From JAKFYM01 sp964612065 (GTDB lineage Bacteria; Bdellovibrionota; UBA1018; CAIPTA01), in the NCBI GenBank assembly GCA_964612065.1, contig CAZTCD010000108.1:1-12056 (forward strand): a DNA stretch of 12,056 nucleotides, in the 5' to 3' direction. A program made the translations under genes and the position numbers. The notes under the pieces are model-generated. The model had not been told where the DNA came from. It worked only from the letters and a program-made list of their open reading frames with translations, and ran no database searches. Each line of letters opens with the position of its first letter. Positions within the stretch are counted from its first letter, which is position 1. This document shows, in pieces, positions 5,975 to 12,056 of this stretch.

Positions 5975-5988
5975 TTTACTATAGTAAA
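5975..5988. promoter_or_regulatory. 14-bp perfect palindrome TTTACTATAGTAAA
   Basis: The perfect palindrome lies between the candidate extended -10 promoter and the ATG at 6014, in the predicted leader. It could be an operator for a dimeric repressor or a small RNA stem. A palindrome of this length is expected about once by chance in a window this size, so position is the main argument. Confidence 0.3.
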
Positions 5989-6013
5989 TTCAGCCGGTTT
6001 ACTTGGGGGAAAA

Positions 6014-7603
6014 ATGCACTTCTACAGTAGGGTCACGGAGGCTTGGTTCGCAGCCTGCCTGTGTTTGGTTGTAGCGCTTAACTGGCCCGTTTTTTCTTAC
6101 GCAGGTACTGCGGAAGGAGAGACGGTTCCCACGATGATCCTTAAGGTTGAAGGCGATGGGCAGCCAAAAGTGAGGCGAAATATAGGCGTGGAGGAATCGG
6201 CCGGCGCAGGCGGAACGATATTTCCCGGTGATCGGGTGATCACAGATGACCGATCGGCGGTTTTCCTGATCCTGAATGATGGCTCGATCTTGAAGGTCGG
6301 GATTTCGTCTGAATTCAAATTGGAAGAGGCGGAAGTGAACGAGCGTTTTGTTTCTTGGGCGTTTCGTCTTCTAAAAGGATCGATGCGGGCTCTCGTGGAA
6401 AAGAATCCCAATCCGGAGACCAGGGTCAGGATTCACAGCCCAAGCGGCACCATTGGGGTGAGGGGTACGGAATTTGTTGCTGCAACAGATGATGAAGCTA
6501 AAACCACCTATCTTTATATGATCGAAGGGCTGGTAACTTTTGGTAGGCCCGGTTGCGAGAAGAACAATTCTTGTATTGAGGTGCGTGGCGGAGAGAGTGC
6601 ATCGGTGAGAGAGGGAGATGGTGGAGAGTTACAACCTCATCCTTTTCGCTCCCAGGATCTGTTCTCTGTGAAGCCCAATGAAGAAGGGCGGGCCGTTCCG
6701 GATAAAAGCACGTATTCGAGAATGTCGTTGTTTCAAGATGCCAAGCGGGTGAGTGCACGGTTCAAGCAGGATTTGGATGAAGATTCGCTGCGCGCAATGG
6801 TTGGTAAAGCGACGGAAGACCTGGCAGAGGCACAAGATCGCGCGATAGGAAGATCAAAGGCAGAGCGGGAAGCCATGCATGCGGCCGTAAAAAATGGAAC
6901 GTATGAAGATTTAATATCGGCTGCCGACGCGTATTCTGAGGCGAAGGGGGGGTTTGAGGGCGACACTAATGGTGGTGCTGAAAATATGGTAGCTCAAACC
7001 GCTGCCGCTAAATTTCGTCTCGGTCTTGCCGTGAAGGAGGCATTGGAGGCGGGTTATTTTGGAGAGGCTGCGCTTAAAGACGGCGTGTTAGACCCAAAGA
7101 AGCTCAAGGATGAGAAGTTCGTGGCCAGGAAGCACTTCAACTACGACCAGGAAAACCTGGCCAAGGAGAAGGGGGTGACACTCAATGGAGCGAAAGAGGA
7201 GTATGAGAAAACCCTCGAGTTTGCAGAGGCTTTTCCTGCTGAATCTTCGCGCAGTAAGTCCGACGGTGGTTCAAAGAATAAGTGCCGAAAGAAAAAGTGC
7301 AGGACGACAGCTATCGTGCATGAGTTGAAAACCGTGTCAGAAGGCGTAGTGGGTGCCTTTTCCGGTCGCGGGAGGTCTCGTGCAAAGCCTAGCTCGTTTT
7401 CTTCCAAATCGTCGAACAAGGGAGAAATTAAGACAAAGTACTTTGAGAAGTCTATTCCTGGAAACGGTTGCTTTAAGGAAGAAAAAGAATGCACGGTGAA
7501 ACCTTGTGATGACTTTTACAAGGGAAAAAAGTGTGAAAAAGGTGAGTCGCTCAAGGACTGTAAAGTGAAGAAGGTGCCAGTAAGATGCCCAGACGGAAAG
7601 TAA
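6014..7603 (+). CDS. Secreted FecR-domain protein with Cys-rich C-terminal tail
   Basis: A 529-residue protein. Residues 1-30 form a signal peptide, probably cut after SYA. A FecR domain spans about 66-156: FPGDRVITDDRSAVFLIL, NDGSILKVG, a helix-containing insert, then HSPSGTIGVRGTEF, the classic end of this fold. Residues 230-405 are a charged, Ala- and Glu-rich helical region with no domain I recognise. The tail (about 420-529) is basic and Ser-rich with eight cysteines (KCRKKKCR, then six Cys in the last 45 residues), suggesting disulphides outside the cytoplasm. There is no N-terminal sigma-regulator helix and no neighbouring sigma factor, so it is probably a structural or binding FecR-domain protein of the envelope and not an anti-sigma factor. 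A purine-rich GGGGGA precedes the ATG. It converges on the PBP gene with 23 bp between stops. Confidence 0.8.
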   Translation: MHFYSRVTEAWFAACLCLVVALNWPVFSYAGTAEGETVPTMILKVEGDGQPKVRRNIGVEESAGAGGTIFPGDRVITDDRSAVFLILNDGSILKVGISSEFKLEEAEVNERFVSWAFRLLKGSMRALVEKNPNPETRVRIHSPSGTIGVRGTEFVAATDDEAKTTYLYMIEGLVTFGRPGCEKNNSCIEVRGGESASVREGDGGELQPHPFRSQDLFSVKPNEEGRAVPDKSTYSRMSLFQDAKRVSARFKQDLDEDSLRAMVGKATEDLAEAQDRAIGRSKAEREAMHAAVKNGTYEDLISAADAYSEAKGGFEGDTNGGAENMVAQTAAAKFRLGLAVKEALEAGYFGEAALKDGVLDPKKLKDEKFVARKHFNYDQENLAKEKGVTLNGAKEEYEKTLEFAEAFPAESSRSKSDGGSKNKCRKKKCRTTAIVHELKTVSEGVVGAFSGRGRSRAKPSSFSSKSSNKGEIKTKYFEKSIPGNGCFKEEKECTVKPCDDFYKGKKCEKGESLKDCKVKKVPVRCPDGK

Positions 7604-7626
7604 GCCGAGAGCCCGCTTTTCCTGCT

Positions 7627-8910
7627 CTATAGCTCTTGGGCGCTCAGCTTTCTGAAGTGCTGAATGATGGCTTCTCTGGCTACGTAATAGGATTTCACTT
7701 TCCAGTATTTCCTATTCACGATCATGGACGCGAATGCAATTTTCTTTCGAGGGTCAGAGCTGGATTGTGCAAAGCCCACAAACCAATCGTATCGGCCGGC
7801 CGGGTTGGTTCCAGACAAGCTTCCCGTTTTCCCCCCCACGAAAAGCTTAGAAAGAATGGGGTGGTGATTGTAATCACGAAACTCCCGCCTGGCGGTGCCT
7901 CGGGTGATGGTTTGCTCGGCTAACAATGCCAGGTGTTTGGCAGTGTCCTGATCGATTGGGCGGAATAAGCTACTGTTTGGTTCAGCCTCGTAAATCTTTT
8001 GCCCCGAGGCGTCAGTGATATTCTCTACCATGAAAGGAGAAGGGATCTTGCCCCCGTTTACCATGGCCGCCGCTATCATCGCGCCTTGTATGGGATTCAG
8101 CGTCTGCTTTCGCGTGTATCCGGAGCCCGCCTCAGCTAGGCCGAATTCATCATCTGTTGGTACATCGGCGGAACCCATATCGATGGGCATATCGAACGAG
8201 ATTTTCTGGTTGAAGCCGAAGTTATTGGCATATTTCTGTAAAGCACCGGGGCCAACACGATTCATGGCAATTCTTCCAAATACGGAATTAACCGATTTGG
8301 CAAAAGCTTCTTCAATTGTGATAAATCGGGTCCAGCGGTTAACTACATCACGCAGGTTTCTCTTATATAAAGTTCCATAGCTTCCATTTACGGGAAACAG
8401 CGCATTCGGCCGGATTTTTCCATCGCCCATTGCCGCGGCCGACGTAACTACTTTAAATACACTTGCCGCCGGGAACGTGGCCTGAAGCGCGAGATTCCCA
8501 TCGTGTGGTTCAGAGGAGTAGTCCACCAGGGCAAGGATGCGGCCGGTGCTTGGATCCAGTGCAACGAATGCAGCATAAGACGGGTCGTATCGCTGATACG
8601 TTTCTTCCACTCTTTCCTGTAAGTCCCGGTCTAGAGTGAAGTGAAAGTTGTAGTGTTTCCCGTCTTTAAAAACGGGAAAAGAATCCAATTTTAGGTGATT
8701 GGAACTGATTCTCTGAGGACCCAGTAAGGCGGCAACTTCTTCTCGGTCCAGTTGCTTGGGCCTGGAGATGGACTGCGCGAGAGAAGACAAGCTTCTGCTG
8801 GTGGCGCCTTTTTTCTTGGGGGAGGGCGCCAAATAGGTAGCGGTAGCCAAAACAGCGATCACCGCTGCACCGCCGCAGAGCCATAAGACTGGCTTAAACT
8901 CTTTCATCAT
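7627..8910 (-). CDS. Membrane-anchored penicillin-binding protein (D,D-transpeptidase)
   Basis: A 427-residue protein with an N-terminal membrane anchor (about residues 8-28), a short charged stretch, and a penicillin-binding transpeptidase domain (about 85-420). All three active-site motifs are intact: SVFK (S150 nucleophile, K153), SVN (206-208) and KTG (361-363). DPSTGRILALV at 119-129 is the typical start of the domain. The fold and anchor match class B-like PBPs, which cross-link peptidoglycan in the periplasm, but the region between anchor and catalytic domain (about 60 residues) is too short for a normal class B dimerisation domain. There is no glycosyltransferase domain and no SEDS partner in the window. 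Start at ATG 8910 (MMKEFK); the second ATG is also possible. A specialised role such as morphogenesis is possible but not shown. Confidence 0.88.
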   Translation of the reverse strand: MMKEFKPVLWLCGGAAVIAVLATATYLAPSPKKKGATSRSLSSLAQSISRPKQLDREEVAALLGPQRISSNHLKLDSFPVFKDGKHYNFHFTLDRDLQERVEETYQRYDPSYAAFVALDPSTGRILALVDYSSEPHDGNLALQATFPAASVFKVVTSAAAMGDGKIRPNALFPVNGSYGTLYKRNLRDVVNRWTRFITIEEAFAKSVNSVFGRIAMNRVGPGALQKYANNFGFNQKISFDMPIDMGSADVPTDDEFGLAEAGSGYTRKQTLNPIQGAMIAAAMVNGGKIPSPFMVENITDASGQKIYEAEPNSSLFRPIDQDTAKHLALLAEQTITRGTARREFRDYNHHPILSKLFVGGKTGSLSGTNPAGRYDWFVGFAQSSSDPRKKIAFASMIVNRKYWKVKSYYVAREAIIQHFRKLSAQEL

Positions 8911-9112
8911 CCCGATATCCCCATGAACTTAAAGCGTTTCGGCAGATTAGCCCCTCTCTTTAATGATACCCAAGGAAATCTTTCCAGAAAATAAGGAAAA
9001 GTCACAAAAATGCCGAAGGTTATCAAGAGGGTATATAACTTAATGCGGAGCGTATTTCTCGGTGTTTCGTTAAGGAGACGGAGTATTACGTTTTAGGCAA
9101 AAGAGCGAGTTT
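8911..9112. promoter_or_regulatory. Divergent intergenic region between the PBP and QEGLA-protein genes
   Basis: About 200 bp without an ORF. On the minus strand TATCAT (8968 to 8963) resembles a -10 box for the PBP gene, with an inverted repeat GGAAA-TC-TTTCC (8974-8985) just upstream of it. On the plus strand TATAAC (9034-9039) is a possible -10 for the QEGLA gene without a clear -35. An AAGGAG at 9072-9077 sits 35 bases before the ATG with no start codon at suitable spacing. All of these are weak predictions. Confidence 0.3.
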
Positions 9113-10399
9113 ATGTGGTCCACCTATAAGGAAAAGCTGAAACAAATGTCCGAGCGGCTTGTGGAGGCTCAGCGCCAGGTTCGGCTGATAGATGCGGTTC
9201 GTTGGGACCAGGGGGTTCTGGAGGCGGTTCGTAAGAGTAAGTTCAAAGAGCTGCCAAAGGTAGACTACGGAAATTTACCTTTGGGTTACGACCCCGAGCA
9301 GAAGGTGGAAGAGTTTCAATCCATCATAGATGACGTCACCAATGAGATGGGATCCGAGGATCATTTGGTTCGGATCTTGATCGACTCCTGCCGGGAATAC
9401 CAGAGTTTGGTTCGCATGCTTCAAAGCAGGGGCATGCCTGAGTTTTATGAAATTTCCCGAAAGCTCTACGGGTCTCCCCAAGACACATTTTTTGGATCGA
9501 AGTCGACTGTAAAAGATCTGGGGGTGCACCTTTACAATATTCTTTCGCAGGTTCAGGCGGAAGTTCATAGTGCCGCTGACGACAAAAAGAATCAGTCCAT
9601 GGAGGCTCACGCTGCAATGCGGGAGCTTGAGGAAAGATTCAGTCGATATTTTGTAGGCGAGAACGTGAAGGTTCTGCTTGAGAGCGAAATGATTGCCGAC
9701 GCAGCGGCCAGCGCTAAGGCGATTAAGCTGCGGCAGGCCGCTACATTCACCGGCCGGGATATCGATATTCTTGAGGTTCATGAGGGTTGGGTCCACATGG
9801 GAACCACGATCAACGGGCTTGAGCAGAGGATTGCCAAGTGGCTTCACAAGGGACCACCCAGGGTTACGGCTACGCAAGAAGGTTTAGCAGTATTGATGGA
9901 GATTTTTTCCTTCGTAACCTTTCCAAGAAGAGCGCGAAAAATCAATGACCGAGTGTTGGCCATTTCTAAAGCTGAAGACGGCGCGGATTTCCTGGAGGTA
10001 GCGGAATATTTTCGCACCGAGGGGTACGACGAAGAGGACTGCCTGATTGCCTCTCAGCGGGTTTTTAGGGGGGGGGATGTAAGGGGAAAATACCCTCTCA
10101 CGAAAGACATTTCCTACTGTAAAGGCTTCGTGGAGAATTACAATTTTATCCGGGCCTGTATTCAAAACGGGAGGTCGGAAATCGTGCCGTTTCTCTTTGT
10201 GGGTAAAGTGCATCTGACCGATGTGCCTATTCTCTACCAAAAGCACAAAGAGGGCTTGATTGATCCGCCAAAATTCCTTCCCCCGATGTTCCGGGACTTG
10301 AATTCTTTGATCGTTTGGATGAGTTTTTCCAACTTTTTGAGCGCTGCCGGCATGGCTTCGGCCCAAGAGGAATATAAGAAGCTGATCCAAGAGTATTAG
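9113..10399 (+). CDS. QEGLA-motif (DUF1704) protein, MATCAP-like zinc metallopeptidase
   Basis: A 428-residue soluble protein with the hallmark motifs of the DUF1704/'flavohemoglobin expression-modulating QEGLA motif' family. HEGWVH (H223, E224, H228) is an HExxxH zinc-binding and catalytic signature, and TQEGLA (254-259) supplies the likely third ligand E256. Eukaryotic members of this family (MATCAP/KIAA0895) are tubulin carboxypeptidases that use this HExxxH...E site, so this protein is likely a zinc-dependent carboxypeptidase. Its bacterial substrate is unknown, and the flavohemoglobin name comes from a genetic effect, not a reaction. The N-terminal 180 residues are helical, and there is no signal peptide, so it acts in the cytoplasm. 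An upstream in-frame stop at 9071-9073 leaves ATG 9113 as the only ATG/GTG/TTG start in the open frame. The parvulin gene follows 75 bp downstream. Confidence 0.87.
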   Translation: MWSTYKEKLKQMSERLVEAQRQVRLIDAVRWDQGVLEAVRKSKFKELPKVDYGNLPLGYDPEQKVEEFQSIIDDVTNEMGSEDHLVRILIDSCREYQSLVRMLQSRGMPEFYEISRKLYGSPQDTFFGSKSTVKDLGVHLYNILSQVQAEVHSAADDKKNQSMEAHAAMRELEERFSRYFVGENVKVLLESEMIADAAASAKAIKLRQAATFTGRDIDILEVHEGWVHMGTTINGLEQRIAKWLHKGPPRVTATQEGLAVLMEIFSFVTFPRRARKINDRVLAISKAEDGADFLEVAEYFRTEGYDEEDCLIASQRVFRGGDVRGKYPLTKDISYCKGFVENYNFIRACIQNGRSEIVPFLFVGKVHLTDVPILYQKHKEGLIDPPKFLPPMFRDLNSLIVWMSFSNFLSAAGMASAQEEYKKLIQEY

Positions 10400-10474
10400 A
10401 TCTCGTAAACCCTTGATTTCCCATAATACCCAAGGTCTACTTAAGCAAACTACGCCCTAAGAAAGGATCTGGGA

Positions 10475-11293
10475 ATGAATATCATTAAATCGTTTTGGGT
10501 GGCCGCGCTCATCGTTGGACTGAGCGGTACCGCTAACGCGGCCGTGGAATTGGCCAAGATCGGTTCCAAGTCGATCACCGATTCGGATTTAAAGGCCGTT
10601 GTGGGCCCCGTAAGTGATGGGCAGAAAGCGCAGATCAACGGCGATCCGGAGATTAAGAGCCGAATGGTGGATAATCTCGTGGTTGAGGAGCTGTTTGTAC
10701 AAGAAGCCGAAAAAACCGGGGTCACTAAGGATAAAGAATTCATTGCCGGTCTGGAGCGCGCCCGGCGGCAGCTTCTTGCCCAGAGATATTTACAGAAGAG
10801 CGTGCAGCCAAAAATTACGGATGCGAACGTGAAAAAATATTTCGATTCCAATAAGGCGAAATACGCCCAGGATGAGGTTCATGCTCAGCACATCTTGCTA
10901 AAAGAGGAGGCTCAGGCAAAAGAGGTGCTCGACAAAGCAAAGAAGGGTGACGACTTTGAAACCCTGGCTAAGAAATATTCCACTGATCCCAGTGCGGCTC
11001 AGAACGGGGGCGATCTGGGATTCTTCACCCGGTCTCGCATGGTTCCACAGTTTGCAGATAAGGCTTTTGCTATGAAGAAAGGTGAAATTTCCAGCCCGGT
11101 AAAGAGCCCCTTCGGGTGGCACGTTATCAAGGTGCTGGATAAAAGAGATGGGAAGCCTGTAAAATTCGACGAGATTAAGGAAGAGGTTAAGCGCGATTAT
11201 CAGAACGAGAGCATCAATGATCTGATCGCTTCTCTGAAGAAATCGAATAAGGTGACTGTATTTGAGGACAAAGTAAAAGCCCTCAAGTTCTGA
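10475..11293 (+). CDS. Exported parvulin-type peptidyl-prolyl isomerase (SurA/PrsA-like)
   Basis: A 272-residue protein. A signal peptide (about 1-22, cut at ANA-AVEL) sends it to the periplasm. Residues about 25-125 form a helical SurA/PrsA-type N-terminal chaperone region. A parvulin domain (about 132-223) follows, with VHAQHILL, a helix, FETLAKKYSTDPSAAQNGGDLGFF and a Pro/Phe-rich end GEISSPVKSPFGWHVIKV. The C-terminus is a charged helix with KFDEIKEEVKRDY. It should isomerise prolyl bonds and act as a periplasmic chaperone for exported or outer-membrane proteins. AAAGGA (10462-10467) is well spaced before the ATG. With the two cyclophilins, it is the third prolyl isomerase in the window, from a different fold family. 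A strong terminator follows. Confidence 0.92.
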   Translation: MNIIKSFWVAALIVGLSGTANAAVELAKIGSKSITDSDLKAVVGPVSDGQKAQINGDPEIKSRMVDNLVVEELFVQEAEKTGVTKDKEFIAGLERARRQLLAQRYLQKSVQPKITDANVKKYFDSNKAKYAQDEVHAQHILLKEEAQAKEVLDKAKKGDDFETLAKKYSTDPSAAQNGGDLGFFTRSRMVPQFADKAFAMKKGEISSPVKSPFGWHVIKVLDKRDGKPVKFDEIKEEVKRDYQNESINDLIASLKKSNKVTVFEDKVKALKF

Positions 11294-11320
11294 TTCCGGG
11301 ACCTCACGGAAGATTTTTTG

Positions 11321-11358
11321 AAAAACCCTCAGGATTCGGCCTTGGGGGTTTTTACTTT
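11321..11358 (+). terminator. Bidirectional intrinsic terminator between the parvulin gene and rlmE
   Basis: AAAAACCCTCAGG (11321-11333) pairs with CCTTGGGGGTTTTT (11340-11353), with a small bulge and a G-T pair, followed by more T residues. The A tract on the left and T tract on the right let it end transcription from both sides. The end of rlmE lies inside the right arm. Confidence 0.8.
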
Positions 11359-11957
11359 TTTTCTGATCGAAGCTTGCCCGAGGCGACCAGATAAATCTCT
11401 TTACTCTCACTACGGGTGGAGTCAGGGCGGAAGTGCTTGAGCTGGCTGAAGCAGAGTGCGATTTCTTTAGCTACATTTTCGGCGTCTTCGCCTTCAAACA
11501 GTTTTACCACCAAAGCTCCCCCGGGTCTCAGCCATCGCCTCGCCGCCTCGAGTGCATGTAGGCAAAGCGCCGCGGAAAGCGCCTGGTCTCTCACTCGAAT
11601 GCCAGAGGTTTTCGGAGCCATATCTGAAAGAACCAAATCAAAAGGAGCTTCCGGCAGGTCTTCTGCTGCGATTTTGAATGCATCACCATGAATGAAGCGA
11701 AAATTAGAGGACGGAATCGTGGATTTCTCGATTTTCTCCAAATCCACGCCAACCACCTTTCCCTCGATTCCTACGAGAGGAAGGGCAACTTGCACCCAGG
11801 CGCCCGGAGCGCAGCCTAGGTCAAGCACGTGATATCCGGGCTTAATTAAGCTGAACTTTTTCTGGAGTTCTTGCAGCTTATAAGCGGACCGCGCCAAAAA
11901 GCCTTCGGATTTAGCCTTGCGGTGGTAGAAATCCTTTTTGTTATATCCTTTGCTCAC
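11352..11957 (-). CDS. rlmE: 23S rRNA 2'-O-ribose methyltransferase RlmE (FtsJ/RrmJ)
   Basis: A 201-residue Rossmann-fold methyltransferase, close to the 209 residues of E. coli RlmE, which methylates U2552 in the A-loop of 23S rRNA at a late step of large-subunit assembly. The SAM-binding motif LDLGCAPGAW (45-54) and the catalytic K-D-K-E tetrad are visible: K27 in RSAYK, D112 in LSDMAP, K152 in VVKLF and E187 in SKEIYLV. DQALS after the second tetrad residue is also typical. The start is GTG 11955-11957, which overlaps the stop codon of the upstream gene (GTGA), indicating translational coupling. The end sits in the bidirectional terminator shared with the parvulin gene. Confidence 0.93.
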   Translation of the reverse strand: MSKGYNKKDFYHRKAKSEGFLARSAYKLQELQKKFSLIKPGYHVLDLGCAPGAWVQVALPLVGIEGKVVGVDLEKIEKSTIPSSNFRFIHGDAFKIAAEDLPEAPFDLVLSDMAPKTSGIRVRDQALSAALCLHALEAARRWLRPGGALVVKLFEGEDAENVAKEIALCFSQLKHFRPDSTRSESKEIYLVASGKLRSEKK

Positions 11958-12056
11958 GGGAACTCCACCACAGTGCAGCCTTCTCCGCCCTCTGCTTCAG
12001 TGCCAGGCCTGAACTTAATTTGATATCTGGCTCGTTTCAGAAACTCTCTGACGGCC
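11954..12056 (-). CDS. mutS2: C-terminal end of a MutS2-type protein, Smr domain (5' truncated)
   Basis: The last 33 residues of a gene entering from the right edge: VREFLKRARYQIKFRPG, then EGGEGCTVVEF, ending in Pro. This is the ending of the Smr domain in MutS2 (VREYL..H..V..FR.G...EGG.G.TVVEL), the region carrying the nuclease activity. MutS2 proteins act in suppression of recombination or in ribosome-collision rescue, depending on the organism. The conserved Smr HGxG motif lies outside the window. A stand-alone Smr protein is the main alternative. The TGA overlaps the GTG start of rlmE, so the two are probably co-transcribed. Confidence 0.75.
   Translation of the reverse strand, partial: AVREFLKRARYQIKFRPGTEAEGGEGCTVVEFP

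Noticed and set aside
7607..7640. Inverted repeat AGAGC/GCTCT between the FecR-domain and PBP genes as a terminator
   Set aside because: The stem is only five bases with an 11-base loop and no T tract follows it.
9275..10433. Long minus-strand ORFs (up to 200 residues) opposite the QEGLA gene
   Set aside because: Shadow frames of a gene with intact HExxxH and QEGLA motifs; their translations look random.
10411..10435. CCTTG/CAAGG hairpin between the QEGLA and parvulin genes
   Set aside because: Short stem, 15-base loop and no T tract; not convincing as terminator or operator.
8963..10436. Repeated ATACCCAAGG near 8967 and 10427
   Set aside because: Only ten shared bases at two sites in different contexts; likely chance.
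1..12056. Mobile element, CRISPR array, toxin-antitoxin or phage-defence system
   Set aside because: No transposase, integrase, terminal repeats, spacer-repeat pattern or paired toxin-antitoxin genes were seen; the genes are ordinary chromosomal envelope and RNA-modification functions.

Overview
The window looks like a chromosomal housekeeping and envelope-biogenesis segment from a Gram-negative bacterium. The supporting signs are an LpxH-type lipid A hydrolase, TatC, several exported proteins with signal peptides, and peptidoglycan and periplasmic folding enzymes. Gene density is high, GC content is about half by eye, and genes sit in short operons facing alternating directions. My best guess for the lineage is Bdellovibrionota or a 'Deltaproteobacteria'-type organism. 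That is inference from protein style, not proof. I see no transposase, integrase, tRNA, rRNA or CRISPR array. Ten Ns at 587-596 mark an assembly gap, so the window comes from a scaffold.

Left part (1-1563, all + strand): the C-terminal end of an unknown protein, a tiny hydrophobic ORF overlapping it by ATGA, an unnamed protein interrupted by the N gap (frame discontinuous across it), then a UDP-2,3-diacylglucosamine hydrolase (lpxH-like). A fold-type III PLP decarboxylase-like gene (- strand, 1579-2847) converges on lpxH. It keeps the PLP-binding motifs but has proline where the family's catalytic cysteine sits. A conserved-looking 211-residue protein of unknown function (2915-3550, +) diverges from it.

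Middle (3568-5788): two tandem cyclophilin peptidyl-prolyl isomerases (- strand), one without an export signal and one membrane-anchored with a Pro-rich linker. They share a 33-bp identical block and are evidently a duplication. TatC (+) diverges from them and ends in a strong terminator hairpin that contains its own stop codon. A 67-residue Cys/His protein, a probable zinc-binding module, follows on the - strand.

Right part (5789-12056): a regulatory-looking AT-rich intergenic region leads into a secreted FecR-domain protein with a Cys-rich tail (+). A compact membrane-anchored penicillin-binding transpeptidase (-) converges on it. Then come a QEGLA-motif/DUF1704 protein of the MATCAP metallopeptidase type with an intact HExxxH...E (+), an exported parvulin-type isomerase (+), and on the - strand rlmE (23S rRNA 2'-O-methyltransferase, GTG start) overlapping the 3' end of a probable mutS2 gene by four bases.

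The recurring theme is envelope protein export and folding (TatC, two cyclophilins, one parvulin) plus wall and outer-membrane building (LpxH, PBP). I found no convincing new multi-gene system. The most interesting items are the decarboxylase homologue without its catalytic Cys, the bacterial MATCAP-like protein, the FecR-domain protein with its promoter-region repeats, and the small Cys/His protein.
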